Made by a program: the position numbers and the translations under genes. A DNA stretch of 64,000 nt from DATBGZ01 sp036557785 (GTDB taxonomy: Bacteria > Actinomycetota > Actinomycetes > Mycobacteriales > Micromonosporaceae), in contig DATBGZ010000049.1 in the NCBI GenBank assembly GCA_036557785.1, positions 1 to 64,000 on the forward strand, written 5' to 3'. Positions 25,278 to 34,178 of the stretch are shown in pieces (position 1 is the first letter of the stretch; each line of letters opens with the position of its first letter). The notes beneath the pieces are model-generated. The model saw nothing but the letters and a program-made list of their open reading frames with translations, searched no databases and was not told the DNA's origin.

Positions 25278-26533
25278 CCGGGCTGCTGGTCATCGTGGGC
25301 TCCGGCGAGACCACCCCTACGATGATCAAACCGCATCGGTCCATATTCGAGCGCGTCGGTAGCCAGCCCGCGATCCTGTTGGACACGCCGTACGGCTTCC
25401 AGTCCAACGCGGACGACATCTCCGAGCGTGCCATGGGGTACTTCTCCGCCAGCATCGGACGGAAGGTCTCGGTCGTGTCGTGGCGCACGCCGCCACCCCC
25501 GGGCCTGGCTCGGGAGCGAGCCCTGGCCGCCATCGCCGATGCGGGGTGGGTCTTCTCCGGGCCGGGCTCGCCGACCTACGCGCTGCGCCAGTGGCGCGAG
25601 ACGCCCGTCCCGGCCGCACTCGCCGAGGTCCTGGCGCGCGATGGCGTGGTGCTGCTCGCCAGCGCGGCCGCGGTGACGCTCGGCTCCCATACGGTGCCCG
25701 TGTACGAGATCTACAAGGCCGGGTTCGAGCCGTACTGGGAGCCCGGGCTCGACCTGGTGAGCCAGGTCTGCGGCCTGCCGGCGGTCGTCATCCCGCACTA
25801 CGACAACGCCGAGGGCGGACACCACGACACCCGGTACTGCTACCTCGGCGAGACCCGTCTCGCGGTGATGGAGCGCGAACTGCCGGCGGACTCCTTCGTC
25901 CTCGGGGTCGACGAACACACCGCCGTGCTGCTCGACCCCGGCGACCGCACCGCCGCGGTGATCGGCAACGGCGGCATGACGATCCGGCGTCGGGGCGAGA
26001 GCACCGTCTATCCCACCGGCAGCACGGTCACCTTCGACGAGATCCTCGCTGGCGTCTCGCCGGGCTCGGCGACGCGGTCCACGCGAGCCACCGCGGCTCC
26101 GCCGGCCCCATCGGCGAGACGGGACGCCGAGCGCGTCGCCACCTCGCTGCGCGACGCCGCGGACGAGCAGACCGCACGGTTCGAGGCCGCCCTGGCCCGT
26201 CGCGACGTCGACGGGTGCGTCGAGGCGATCCTGGCACTGGAGCGTGCCCGGCAGGAGTGGGCGGCCGACACGAACGAGTCCGACGACGCGGAGCACGCCG
26301 CGGCCGCGCTACGGGCCATGGTGGTACGGCTCGGGGAGCTCGCGACCGTGGGCGCCCGCGATCCTCGCGAGGCGGTAGCGCCGCTCGTCGAGGCGCTGCT
26401 CTCGGTGCGTTCCCGGGCCCGCGTGTCGTCCGACTTCGCCACCTCGGACGAGATCCGTGGCCGGCTCATCGCGGCCGGCATCGAGGTGCGCGACACCCCG
26501 GATGGCGTCGAGTGGCACCTGCCGGGCAGCTAG
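25274..26533 (+). CDS. Peptidase S51/type 1 glutamine amidotransferase-like protein with CysRS-like C-terminal tail
   Basis: 419 residues in two parts. Residues 1-about 260 resemble the class I amidotransferase-like/peptidase E superfamily: LLVIVGSGETTPTMIKPHRS at the start, VFSGPGSPTYALRQWRE (about 93-109), and the nucleophile-elbow position LLASAAAVTLGSHTVPVYEI (about 127-146; Ser130 candidate). IPHYDNAEGGHHDTRYCYLG is a conserved His-rich segment. After an Ala/Pro linker, residues about 285-419 are helical and end in SSDFATSDEIRGRLIAAGIE followed by VRDTPDGVEW, close to the C-terminal helix bundle of cysteinyl-tRNA synthetase. No HIGH or KMSKS motif is present, so it is not a synthetase. 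ATG overlaps the hydrolase stop. Confidence 0.8.
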   Translation: MTGLLVIVGSGETTPTMIKPHRSIFERVGSQPAILLDTPYGFQSNADDISERAMGYFSASIGRKVSVVSWRTPPPPGLARERALAAIADAGWVFSGPGSPTYALRQWRETPVPAALAEVLARDGVVLLASAAAVTLGSHTVPVYEIYKAGFEPYWEPGLDLVSQVCGLPAVVIPHYDNAEGGHHDTRYCYLGETRLAVMERELPADSFVLGVDEHTAVLLDPGDRTAAVIGNGGMTIRRRGESTVYPTGSTVTFDEILAGVSPGSATRSTRATAAPPAPSARRDAERVATSLRDAADEQTARFEAALARRDVDGCVEAILALERARQEWAADTNESDDAEHAAAALRAMVVRLGELATVGARDPREAVAPLVEALLSVRSRARVSSDFATSDEIRGRLIAAGIEVRDTPDGVEWHLPGS

Positions 26534-27558
26534 CTCCGCGGCGCCGCGGCGCTGTCGCGGAGCACGAGCTCGGCGGCGGCCGTCTCCACCGTCGCCACAC
26601 CCGGCGCATGGTCGGCCAGCGCGAGGGTGAGCGCGCGAACCCCCATCTCGACCAGCGGCAACCGGACCGTGGTCAGCGACGGCGTCAGGTCCCGCGCGAT
26701 CGGCATGTCGTCGAAGCCGACCACGGAGAGATCCTCGGGCACCCGTAGGGCACGCGAGCGCGCCGCGGCGAGCGCACCGACCGCGACCGTGTCGTTGTGC
26801 GCGACCAACGCCGTGATCGCGGGGTCCGTGTCCAGCAGGCGGGCGGCGGCCAGGGCGCCGCCGTCGCGGGTGAAGTCCGTATGGACGAGGCGCGCCGCGG
26901 GCAACGGTACGTCCGCGGCCTGCAGGACCTGGCGCAGCCCGGTCAGGCGGTCCGTGGTGGTGGTGAGCTCCGCCGGCCCGGCCAGCACACCGATGGCCCG
27001 GTGTCCGAGACCGAGCAGATAGGTGCCGACCGTACGTCCACCCGCGGTGTTGGCCGGTTGCACGGCGTGGCCGGTCAGCTCGTGCCGGCCGATGACGGCA
27101 ACTCGACCGCCGCCGAGCTCGTACTGGCGCAGCGCCTCGTCGAGGTCCCGGGTGGCGGCCGCGTCGTGGTAGCCCGAGCCCGCCAACACGATCGCGCTGA
27201 CCCGCTGGGAGCTGAGCAACTGGACGTACTCGCGCTCCCGGTCCGGATCGCGGTAGCTGTTGCAGATCACCAGCAGCGACCCGTGGTGCATCGCGACGCG
27301 TTGCAGTCCACGGGTGATCTCGGAGAAGTACGGGTCAGAGACGTCGTGCACGATCACGCCGATGGCGCCGCGCTCGGCCCGGGCGAGCATCCTGGCATGC
27401 GCGTTCGGGATGTACCGCAACTCCTCGACGGCACGCAGCACCCGCTCCCGCAGGGCATCGGTGACCGGCTTGGCGCTGTGGTTGATCACGCGCGACGCCG
27501 TGGCCGGGGAGACCCCGGCCCGCCGGGCGACCTCCGCCAGCGTCGCGGGACCCGTCAT
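26530..27558 (-). CDS. LacI-family transcriptional regulator
   Basis: 342 residues. The N-terminal LacI helix-turn-helix and hinge are clear: LAEVARRAGVSPATASRVIN (about 7-26), then the hinge helix ending RYIPNAHARMLA (about 48-59). The effector domain follows: IGVIVHDVSDPYFSEITRGL (about 66-85), a sugar-binding fold with ALVAHNDTVAVGALAAAR and VVGFDDMPIARDLTPSLTTV. It should bind a palindromic operator and respond to a carbohydrate-type ligand. No transporter or catabolic genes are adjacent, so the ligand is unknown. It is tail-to-tail with the S51-like gene (4-base overlap). ATG at 27558. Confidence 0.95.
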   Translation of the reverse strand: MTGPATLAEVARRAGVSPATASRVINHSAKPVTDALRERVLRAVEELRYIPNAHARMLARAERGAIGVIVHDVSDPYFSEITRGLQRVAMHHGSLLVICNSYRDPDREREYVQLLSSQRVSAIVLAGSGYHDAAATRDLDEALRQYELGGGRVAVIGRHELTGHAVQPANTAGGRTVGTYLLGLGHRAIGVLAGPAELTTTTDRLTGLRQVLQAADVPLPAARLVHTDFTRDGGALAAARLLDTDPAITALVAHNDTVAVGALAAARSRALRVPEDLSVVGFDDMPIARDLTPSLTTVRLPLVEMGVRALTLALADHAPGVATVETAAAELVLRDSAAAPRS

Positions 27559-27624
27559 CGGGGCACACTACCCGTACCGGGCGCCGGTAGTCACGCACCG
27601 CGATCCAGCCTCCGATCCCGATGC

Positions 27625-27660
27625 GTGTGGCCGGGTCGCGGCGGTGCGACCCGGCCACAC
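27625..27660. terminator. Hairpin between icd and the LacI gene
   Basis: A perfect 15-bp inverted repeat, arms 27625-27639 (GTGTGGCCGGGTCGC) and 27646-27660, with a 6-base loop. It is about 140 bases past the icd stop in the direction of icd transcription and 67 bases before the LacI-family start, so it probably ends the icd transcript. No U-run. Confidence 0.75.
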
Positions 27661-27801
27661 CGGGGAAGGGACGGCAGGCAAGGCAGCCAGGTCCCGCTGC
27701 GTCGCGGGTGGCTGGAGGAACCCGCGCGGCATCACAGGGCCCAACGACCGCCCTCCCGGCAGGTTTCGCAAACCGTACGAACTGTCGCGGATCGGACGAG
27801 C

Positions 27802-29016
27802 TCAGGCGCCCTGCGCCCGGGCCAGGTTGCCATCGATCGCGTTCATGAACTCCTCGGTGGTCAGCCACGGCGCGTCCCCGGAGATGAGCAACGCGAGGTC
27901 CTTCGTCATCTGTCCACTTTCGACAGTCGCGACGCAGACCCGCTCGAGCATGTTCGCGAACTCGATCAGGGCGGGCGTGCCGTCGAGTTTGCCGCGATGG
28001 GCCAGGCCCCGGGTCCACGCGAAGATCGACGCGATCGGGTTGGTCGATGTCTTCTCGCCGCGCTGCCACTGGCGGTAGTGCCGGGTCACCGTGCCGTGCG
28101 CCGCCTCGGCCTCGACGGTGCGGCCGTCGGGCGTCATCAGCACGGAGGTCATGAGGCCGAGCGAGCCGAAGCCCTGCGCGATGCTGTCGGACTGCACGTC
28201 GCCGTCGTAGTTCTTGGTGGCCCAGACGTAGCCACCCTCCCACTTCAGCGCGGCGGCGACCATGTCGTCGATGAGCCGGTGTTCGTACGTGATGCCCGCC
28301 GCCGTGAACTCGTCGGCAAACTCGCTCGCGAAGACCTCCGCGAAGATGTCCTTGAATCGGCCGTCATAGGCCTTGAGGATCGTGTTCTTGGTCGACAGGT
28401 AGAGCGGGTAGCCGCGGTCCAGGGCATAGCGCATCGAGGCCCGGGCGAAGTCCCGGATCGAGTCGTCGAAGTTGTACATGGCCATGGCCACGCCACCGCC
28501 GGGGAACTTCGCCACCTCGAGCTCGACCGCGGCGCTGCCGTCGGCCGGCTGATAAGAGATCGTCACCGTGCCCGGGCCCGGGACGACGAAGTCGGTCGCC
28601 TTGTACTGGTCGCCATGGGCATGGCGGCCAATCACGATCGGCTTGGTCCAACTGGGCACGAGCCGCGGCACGTTGCGCATGATGATCGGCTCGCGGAAGA
28701 TCACGCCGCCGAGGATGTTGCGGATGGTGCCGTTGGGCGAGCGCCACATCTTCTTCAGGCCGAACTCGGCGACCCGGGCCTCGTCCGGGGTGATGGTCGC
28801 GCACTTGACGCCGACCCCGTGCCGCTTGATCGCCTTGGCCGAGTCGATGGTGACCTGGTCGTCGGTGGCATCACGGTTCTCGATGCCCAGGTCGTAGTAC
28901 TCCAGCTCGACGTCGAGGTAGGGCAGGATCAACTGCTCCCGGATCTGCTTCCAGATGACCCTGGTCATCTCGTCGCCGTCGAGCTCGACAACCGGGTTGT
29001 TGACCTTGATTTTCAC
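27802..29016 (-). CDS. icd: NADP-dependent isocitrate dehydrogenase (dimeric type)
   Basis: TCA enzyme converting isocitrate to 2-oxoglutarate with NADPH production. 404 residues, the length of the eukaryotic-like homodimeric class rather than the 740-residue monomeric form. Visible: NPVVELDGDEMTRVIWKQIR at the N-terminus, SPNGTIRNILGGVIFREPI (about 94-112; substrate Ser, Asn and Arg), the metal site DDMVAAALKWEGGYVWATKN (about 249-268), YDGDVQSDSIAQGFGSLGLM (269-288), and the NADP-binding EAEAAHGTVTRHYR (about 302-315). GTG at 29016 gives the normal N-terminus; upstream codons to 29142 do not look like protein. It is divergent from the zinc peptidase gene. Confidence 0.96.
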   Translation of the reverse strand: MKIKVNNPVVELDGDEMTRVIWKQIREQLILPYLDVELEYYDLGIENRDATDDQVTIDSAKAIKRHGVGVKCATITPDEARVAEFGLKKMWRSPNGTIRNILGGVIFREPIIMRNVPRLVPSWTKPIVIGRHAHGDQYKATDFVVPGPGTVTISYQPADGSAAVELEVAKFPGGGVAMAMYNFDDSIRDFARASMRYALDRGYPLYLSTKNTILKAYDGRFKDIFAEVFASEFADEFTAAGITYEHRLIDDMVAAALKWEGGYVWATKNYDGDVQSDSIAQGFGSLGLMTSVLMTPDGRTVEAEAAHGTVTRHYRQWQRGEKTSTNPIASIFAWTRGLAHRGKLDGTPALIEFANMLERVCVATVESGQMTKDLALLISGDAPWLTTEEFMNAIDGNLARAQGA

Positions 29017-29230
29017 TGTGACGCCCTTCCGCCCACATTTCTCGCTGGTGTCAAACAGTACGAGCGTACGGCGACGCGCCGCTCGCCGGCCCGCGGGGGG
29101 CGAACTCGCCCGGCTTGCCTTCCGGCTCTCGCCCGATATCATTCGGTCCGGGCGGATTGTTCCGTTGTGGCGACGTTGCCAGGCGTGGGCACACTAGGAA
29201 CTCCGACGCCACCCGTCTCATGGAGATCTC

Positions 29231-30004
29231 ATGCGCAGGCGATCCGCGGTCACGACGGCCGCAGTGTCCATCTTCGGTCTGGTGCTCGCCGCATGTGCGA
29301 TCCCCGAGGCGCCCGGTCCCAACGACTCCGGCTCCTCCGACACGACCGCAGTCACCGCCTCGGCCACATCATCGGGAGACCGCCAGTCGATGGAGGGCCA
29401 GTACACCTTCGACACCATGGATCAGTACGTGGACAAGGTCGTCTCGGACCTGATCGTTCCCTGGCTGAACGACACGTGGCCCAGCATCGAAGTGCCCGAC
29501 GTCCGCTTCGTGCCGGAGGGCATCTCGGGCCGGGAAGGATGCGAGGACAGCGACGGCCATCGCGCGCAGTACTCCACGGACTCGTACGAGTACTGCCCGC
29601 CGGACGTCACCGTCTACGTTGGACAGGACGCCGTCTGGGAGTTCTACTCGCAGACCGGTGACGCGGGACCGGCCATGGGTCTGGCGCACGAGTTCGGCCA
29701 CCACGTCCAGTACTCGCTGGGCGTCACCCCGCCGGAGACATCGCAGGAGAGCGTGGCCTTCGAGAACCAGGCGGACTGCCTCGCCGGGACCTGGGCGCGG
29801 TGGGCCGACGCGAAGGGGTATCTCGACACGGCGGAGAACTCCCCCAACGGACGCTCGGACCTCGACGACATCGAGCTGCTCTTCCCACTCATCGCTTCGG
29901 CCGAGGGCGCGGACCGCGACCACGGCACGCTCGAAGAGCGCGAGTCGGCCTTCAACGACGGCTACCGCGGTGGCCCGCCCGCCTGCGACATCAACGCCGG
30001 CTAG
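29231..30004 (+). CDS. Putative neutral zinc metallopeptidase, lipoprotein (YpfJ-like)
   Basis: 257 residues. An N-terminal signal with lipobox LAAC (about residues 19-22) predicts a membrane-anchored surface protein. A Ser/Thr-rich linker is followed by the peptidase domain: YCPPDVTVYVGQDAVWEFYS, then the zinc motif LAHEFGHHVQYSLG (about 155-168; H-E-x-x-H), and ESVAFENQADCLAGTWARWA with the downstream ligand candidates. The motif order matches the putative zinc metallopeptidase family of E. coli YpfJ. Two Cys pairs may form disulfides. ATG at 29231. The gene stands alone between divergent icd and convergent mdh. Confidence 0.87.
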   Translation: MRRRSAVTTAAVSIFGLVLAACAIPEAPGPNDSGSSDTTAVTASATSSGDRQSMEGQYTFDTMDQYVDKVVSDLIVPWLNDTWPSIEVPDVRFVPEGISGREGCEDSDGHRAQYSTDSYEYCPPDVTVYVGQDAVWEFYSQTGDAGPAMGLAHEFGHHVQYSLGVTPPETSQESVAFENQADCLAGTWARWADAKGYLDTAENSPNGRSDLDDIELLFPLIASAEGADRDHGTLEERESAFNDGYRGGPPACDINAG

Positions 30005-30032
30005 CTCTGACGCCCTCGCGCAACCGTACGGC

Positions 30033-31019
30033 TTACATCCCAGCGACGTCGGCCTGCTTGGCCCGCACCGCCTCGGCGGCCTCGCGCAGCGCGGCGACCT
30101 CGGGGTCGGTGAGCGGGGTCTGCACGATCTTCCGTACGCCGGCGGCCCCGAGCTCGGCCTGCACGCCCAGGTAGACCCCCGAGATGCCGTACTCGCCGTC
30201 GACCCACGCGCAGACCGGCCACACCTCGCCGCTGTCGAGCGCGACGGCGCGGGCCATGCGGGCGGCCGCCGCGGACGGCGCGTAGAAGGCGGAGCCGGTC
30301 TTCAGCAGCGCCACAACCTCGGCGCCGCCGTTGCGGGTGCGGACCACCAACTCCTCGACCTTCTCGGCCGGCAGCACCTCCAGCAGCGGCTTACCGTCCA
30401 CTGTGCACTGTGAGGGGATGGGGACCATGGTGTCGCCGTGCGATCCGAGGGTGAGCGTCTTGACCGACGTCACCGGCACACCGAGGGTCTCCGCGACGAA
30501 GTGGGTGAACCGGGCGGTGTCGAGCACCCCGGCTTGCCCGAGCACCCGATTGCGGGGGAAGCCCGTGGCGAGCTGCGTGAGCGCGGTCATCTCGTCCAGT
30601 GGGTTGGAGACGACCATGACGACGGCGTTCGGCGCGTGCTTGGCGATGTTCTCGGCCACCCCCCGCACGATCCTGGCGTTGACCTCGAGCAGGTCCATGC
30701 GGCTCATGCCCGGCTTGCGCGGCAGGCCGGCCGTGACGATCACGACGTCGGAGCCGCCGATCGCCTCATAGCCATCACCGTCCGGAGTCGTGGTGACACC
30801 GACGACCTTCGTCTCGAACCCCTCGATGGGGCGGGACTGGTTCAGGTCCAGGGCGAGCCCCTCGGGCCTGCCCTCGATGATGTCGGTCAGGACGACCGTG
30901 TCGAAGATGTCGTACTCGGCCAGGCGCTGCGCGGTCGTGGAGCCGTAGAAGCCGGCGCCGACAACGGTGACCTTGCCGCCACGGCCGTGCGAGCGGCGCG
31001 ATGCATCATCAGTAGCCAT
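30033..31019 (-). CDS. mdh: Malate dehydrogenase (LDH-like type)
   Basis: TCA enzyme interconverting malate and oxaloacetate. 328 residues, with the N-terminal NAD fold VTVVGAGFYGSTTAQRLAE (about 17-35). The Asp of TDIIEGRPEG favours NAD over NADP. The substrate loop GLPRKPGMSRMDLL (about 98-111) has the two Arg residues typical of malate rather than lactate specificity. VSNPLDEMTAL and the catalytic His in LTLGSHGDTMVPIPS (about 190-204) are present. This is the lactate-dehydrogenase-like MDH of Bacillus rather than the E. coli type. ATG at 31019. It lies downstream of folD on the same strand, 84 bases away. Confidence 0.95.
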   Translation of the reverse strand: MATDDASRRSHGRGGKVTVVGAGFYGSTTAQRLAEYDIFDTVVLTDIIEGRPEGLALDLNQSRPIEGFETKVVGVTTTPDGDGYEAIGGSDVVIVTAGLPRKPGMSRMDLLEVNARIVRGVAENIAKHAPNAVVMVVSNPLDEMTALTQLATGFPRNRVLGQAGVLDTARFTHFVAETLGVPVTSVKTLTLGSHGDTMVPIPSQCTVDGKPLLEVLPAEKVEELVVRTRNGGAEVVALLKTGSAFYAPSAAAARMARAVALDSGEVWPVCAWVDGEYGISGVYLGVQAELGAAGVRKIVQTPLTDPEVAALREAAEAVRAKQADVAGM

Positions 31020-31064
31020 CGTGTGGACTTCCCGAGACGTGAGTGGGGCGCTGCGGTTGACACT

Positions 31065-31082
31065 CGCACGATAACCCGTGCG
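31065..31082. terminator. Small hairpin between folD and mdh
   Basis: CGCACG at 31065-31070 and CGTGCG at 31077-31082 form a perfect 6-bp stem with an ATAACC loop, 21 bases past the folD stop. It is too short for a strong terminator on its own and could instead belong to the mdh promoter or leader. Confidence 0.4.
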
Positions 31083-31103
31083 TCAGGCCGAGCAGCCGCC
31101 GAG

Positions 31104-31979
31104 TCAGCGCTTTGCCCGCTGTGCCGCCTCGGCCAGCTCCACGAGATTCGCGAGAAGCATCGCCCTGGTCATCGGACCGATGCCGCCCGGGTTGGGGGCG
31201 AAGTAGCCGGCGACCTCCGCCACCGCGCGATCCACGTCGCCGACCAGCCGGGACTTCCCGTCGGCCCCGGTCACCCGGCTGACCCCCACGTCCAGCACGG
31301 CAGCTCCCGGCTTGACCATGTCGGGGGTGATCATGCCCGGGACACCGGCAGCAGCGACAAGGATGTCGGCCGCCCGGGTGTGGGCGGCGAGGTCGCGGGT
31401 TCCGGTGTGGCAGGTCGTCACCGTCGCGTTCTCGCTGCGGCGGGTGAGGATCAGGCCGAGCGGCCGGCCGACCGTGGTTCCCCGGCCGACGACCACGACC
31501 TCCGCGCCGGCGAGCGGGACGCCGTAGCGACGCAGCAACTCCACCGCGCCCAACGGCGTGCAGGGCAACGGGCCGGGGGCGCCCAGCACGAGCCGGCCGA
31601 GGTTCACCGGATGCAACCCGTCGGCGTCCTTGGCGGGGTCGATGTGTTCGAGCACGGACTGCACGTCCAGTCCTGGCGGCAGCGGCAGCTGCACGAGGTA
31701 GCCGGAGCAGGCTGGGTCGGCGTTCAGCTCGGCCACGGCCGCCTCGACATCGGCCTGCGTCGCGTCGCCGGGCAGGTCGCGCCGGATCGAGGCGAGGCCG
31801 ACATCGGCGCAGTCGGCATGCTTGAGCGCCACGTACCGGTGCGACGGCGCGTCGTCGCCGGCCAGCACGGTGCCGAGGCCGGGCGCATGGCCGCGGGCGC
31901 TCATCGCCTTGACCCGTACCTTGAGCTCTTCCTTGATCGCCGCCAGCGTGGCCTGACCGTCCAGGATGATCGCACTCAC
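31104..31979 (-). CDS. folD: Methylenetetrahydrofolate dehydrogenase/cyclohydrolase
   Basis: Bifunctional folate enzyme linking 5,10-methylene-THF and 10-formyl-THF, which feeds PurN and PurH encoded just upstream. 291 residues. Conserved parts: the catalytic region with YVALKHADCADVGLASIRRD (Lys after Y-V-x-x), VQLPLPPGLDVQSVLEHIDP (about 103-122), DADGLHPVNLGRL, the NADP-binding EVVVVGRGTTVGRPLGLILT (about 165-184), and KPGAAVLDVGVSRV. GTG at 31979 reproduces the typical SAIILDG N-terminus. It starts 10 bases after the purH stop, so purN-purH-folD appear to be one unit. Confidence 0.95.
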   Translation of the reverse strand: MSAIILDGQATLAAIKEELKVRVKAMSARGHAPGLGTVLAGDDAPSHRYVALKHADCADVGLASIRRDLPGDATQADVEAAVAELNADPACSGYLVQLPLPPGLDVQSVLEHIDPAKDADGLHPVNLGRLVLGAPGPLPCTPLGAVELLRRYGVPLAGAEVVVVGRGTTVGRPLGLILTRRSENATVTTCHTGTRDLAAHTRAADILVAAAGVPGMITPDMVKPGAAVLDVGVSRVTGADGKSRLVGDVDRAVAEVAGYFAPNPGGIGPMTRAMLLANLVELAEAAQRAKR

Positions 31980-31989
31980 GCCGCCGAGC

Positions 31990-33567
31990 CTAGTGGTAGA
32001 AGTGCCGCGTCCCGGTGAAGTACATCGTGATGCCGGCCTTTGTCGCGGCCTCGATAGAGAGTTTGTCGCGGATCGACCCGCCGGGCTGGGCAACCGCGGC
32101 GATGCCGGCGTCGATGAGAACCTGTAGCCCATCCGGGAACGGGAAGTACGCGTCCGACGCCGCGACCGAGCCCGCGGCCCGGTCCCCCGCGCGCGCCACG
32201 GCGAGACGGGCCGAGTCGACGCGGTTCACCTGCCCCATGCCCACCCCCACCGAGGCACCGCCACGGGCGAGCAGGATCGCGTTGGACTTCACGGCGCGCA
32301 CCGCTCGCCAGGCGAAGACCAGATCCGCCAGTCGTTGCGGCGTAGCCGGCTCCCCCGTCACGAGCTGCCAGGCCGCCGGGTCGTCGCCGGGCGCGTCGAC
32401 GCGGTCCGGGGACTGGGCCAGCATGCCCCCGCCAACCTGGCGGTACTCGACCCGCGTCGACGTCCACTGTGGAGCTCGCAGGACGCGCAGGTTCTTGCGA
32501 GCAGCCAGCACCTCGACCGCGCCGCCTTCGTAGGAGGGCGCGACGATGACCTCGGTGAAGATCTCCGCGAGCCGCTCCGCGAGGGCCACGCTCACCGGGC
32601 GGTTGACGGCGATCACGCCGCCGAACGCCGAGCCCGGGTCGCACTCGTGGGCGAGCCGATGCGCGGTGACCACGTCCGGCCCGATGGCGATCCCGCATGG
32701 GTTGGCGTGCTTGATGATGGCGACCGCGGTCTCGGCGAAGTCGTGCACGGTCCGCCAGGCGGAGTCCGCATCGACGTAGTTATTGAATGACATCTCTTTT
32801 CCCGCCAACTGCTCGGCCTGCGCCAGACCGGGCGGCGCCGCGGGGTCGGTGTAGAGCGCCGCGCGCTGGTGCGGGTTCTCGCCATAACGCAGCGTCGTCG
32901 CCAGCGCCAGGGCCTGGCCGGCGAAGGCGGGCCAGGCGATCCCGTCCTCGGCTGGGTTCTGCTCGGCGAGCGTCTGCTCGGCGAACCAGGCCGCGATCGC
33001 CACGTCATACTCGGCGACGTGGGCGAAGGCCGTGGCGGCCAACCGCCGCCGATGCTCGTACGTGAGCCCGCCCTGGCCGAGCGCCGCGATGATGTCGGGG
33101 TATGCCTCGGGTGAGGTGACCACGGCGACACTGTGATGGTTCTTCGCGGCGGAGCGCACCATGGCCGGGCCGCCGATGTCAATCTGCTCGATGACGGCGT
33201 CCGCGCCCGCGCCCGACGCGACGGTCTGGGTGAACGGGTACAGGTTGCTCACCAGCAGATCGAAGGGCGCGATTGCCAACCGCGCCAGCGCCGCCTCATG
33301 CTCCGGCTTGCGGCGGTCGGCCAGAAGCCCCCCGTGCACCGACGGGTGCAGCGTCTTGACGCGGCCGTCGAGGGTCTCCGGAAAGCCCGTGACCTGCTCG
33401 ACCCGCGTGACCGGCACCCCGTAGGTCTCGATCCGCTGGGCGGTTGTGCCGGTCGAGACGATCTCGACGCCCGCGCCCGCAAGCGCTCGCGCGAGCTCCT
33501 CGAGCCCGGTCTTGTCGTAGACGCTGACGAGTGCCCGCCGAATCGGCCGGCGTCCATCGTCGGTCAT
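31990..33567 (-). CDS. purH: AICAR transformylase/IMP cyclohydrolase
   Basis: Bifunctional enzyme for the last two steps of IMP synthesis. 525 residues. The N-terminal cyclohydrolase (MGS-like) domain shows RRALVSVYDKTGLEELARAL, VSTGTTAQRIETYGV and GRVKTLHPSVHGGLLADRR (about 68-86). The transformylase domain shows RYGENPHQRAALY (about 215-227), the Lys-His site IIKHANPCGIAIG (about 264-276), GSAFGGVIAVN, and QPGGSIRDKLSIEAA near the C-terminus. ATG at 33567 overlaps the purN stop as ATGA. It uses 10-formyl-THF supplied by the downstream folD product. Confidence 0.97.
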   Translation of the reverse strand: MTDDGRRPIRRALVSVYDKTGLEELARALAGAGVEIVSTGTTAQRIETYGVPVTRVEQVTGFPETLDGRVKTLHPSVHGGLLADRRKPEHEAALARLAIAPFDLLVSNLYPFTQTVASGAGADAVIEQIDIGGPAMVRSAAKNHHSVAVVTSPEAYPDIIAALGQGGLTYEHRRRLAATAFAHVAEYDVAIAAWFAEQTLAEQNPAEDGIAWPAFAGQALALATTLRYGENPHQRAALYTDPAAPPGLAQAEQLAGKEMSFNNYVDADSAWRTVHDFAETAVAIIKHANPCGIAIGPDVVTAHRLAHECDPGSAFGGVIAVNRPVSVALAERLAEIFTEVIVAPSYEGGAVEVLAARKNLRVLRAPQWTSTRVEYRQVGGGMLAQSPDRVDAPGDDPAAWQLVTGEPATPQRLADLVFAWRAVRAVKSNAILLARGGASVGVGMGQVNRVDSARLAVARAGDRAAGSVAASDAYFPFPDGLQVLIDAGIAAVAQPGGSIRDKLSIEAATKAGITMYFTGTRHFYH

Positions 33568-34178
33568 GGGATCGCGACCTTTCTCCCCGTCGTGGTCCAG
33601 CCCTCGCGGACGAGACGACCCACGTAGTGCACGAGTTGGCGCCGTTCGGCGGTCTTGATGCGCTCCGTGAGCGTCTCCTCGGTGTCGTCGTCGTGCACCG
33701 CAACGGCGACCTGGGCGACGATCGGGCCGGTGTCGACGCCATCGTCGACGAAGAAGAGGGTGGCCCCAGCCACCTTCACGCCGTGCTCCAGCGCGTCCCG
33801 CGGGCCGTGGATCCCCGGGAACGCCGGGAGCAGGGCATTGTGGGTATTCAGGTAGCGGCCGCCGAACGCGCCGAGGAAGGTTGGCCCGACCAGCTTGAGG
33901 AACCCGGCCGAGATCACCAGATCCGGTTCGCACGCCGTGCACAGCCGAGTGAGCTCGGCATCCCACAGGTCGCGGGACGGATAGTCCCTGACCCGGCACA
34001 CGAAGGTTGGCACGCCCGCCTTCTCGGCGCGGTCGAGGGCCGTGGCGCCGGGCCGGTCCGAGCCGACGGCGACCACGTGCGCGCCATAGGCGGGGTCCTC
34101 GCAGGCCTCGAGCAGCGCCTGCAGGTTGGTTCCCGAGCCGGAGACCAGCACCACGAGGCGTGCTGGGTTGCTCCTCAC
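33564..34178 (-). CDS. purN: Phosphoribosylglycinamide formyltransferase
   Basis: Third step of purine synthesis, transferring formyl from 10-formyl-THF to GAR. 204 residues, normal length. Motifs: VVLVSGSGTNLQALLEA (about 9-25; GAR phosphate loop), FLKLVGPTFLGAFGGRYLNT (about 93-112), the catalytic HNALLPAFPGIHG with Asn and His, and VDDGVDTGPIVAQVAV containing the catalytic Asp. GTG at 34178 starts just before the first strand; there is no usable ATG. Coupled to purH by ATGA. The 242 bases upstream, shared with the divergent DUF4190 gene, hold no riboswitch I could recognise. Confidence 0.96.
   Translation of the reverse strand: MRSNPARLVVLVSGSGTNLQALLEACEDPAYGAHVVAVGSDRPGATALDRAEKAGVPTFVCRVRDYPSRDLWDAELTRLCTACEPDLVISAGFLKLVGPTFLGAFGGRYLNTHNALLPAFPGIHGPRDALEHGVKVAGATLFFVDDGVDTGPIVAQVAVAVHDDDTEETLTERIKTAERRQLVHYVGRLVREGWTTTGRKVAIP

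Noticed and set aside
27559..27801. LacI-type operator in front of the regulator gene
   Set aside because: No clear half-site palindrome with a central CG found; the strong symmetric element there is better explained as the icd terminator.
26797..29661. 954-codon plus-strand frame spanning the LacI and icd genes
   Set aside because: Crosses two real minus-strand genes and an intergenic hairpin; the sequence is low-complexity Arg/Gly/Asp and not protein-like.
30438..32018. 526-codon plus-strand frame opposite mdh and folD
   Set aside because: Both minus-strand genes have full family motifs; the opposite frame has none.
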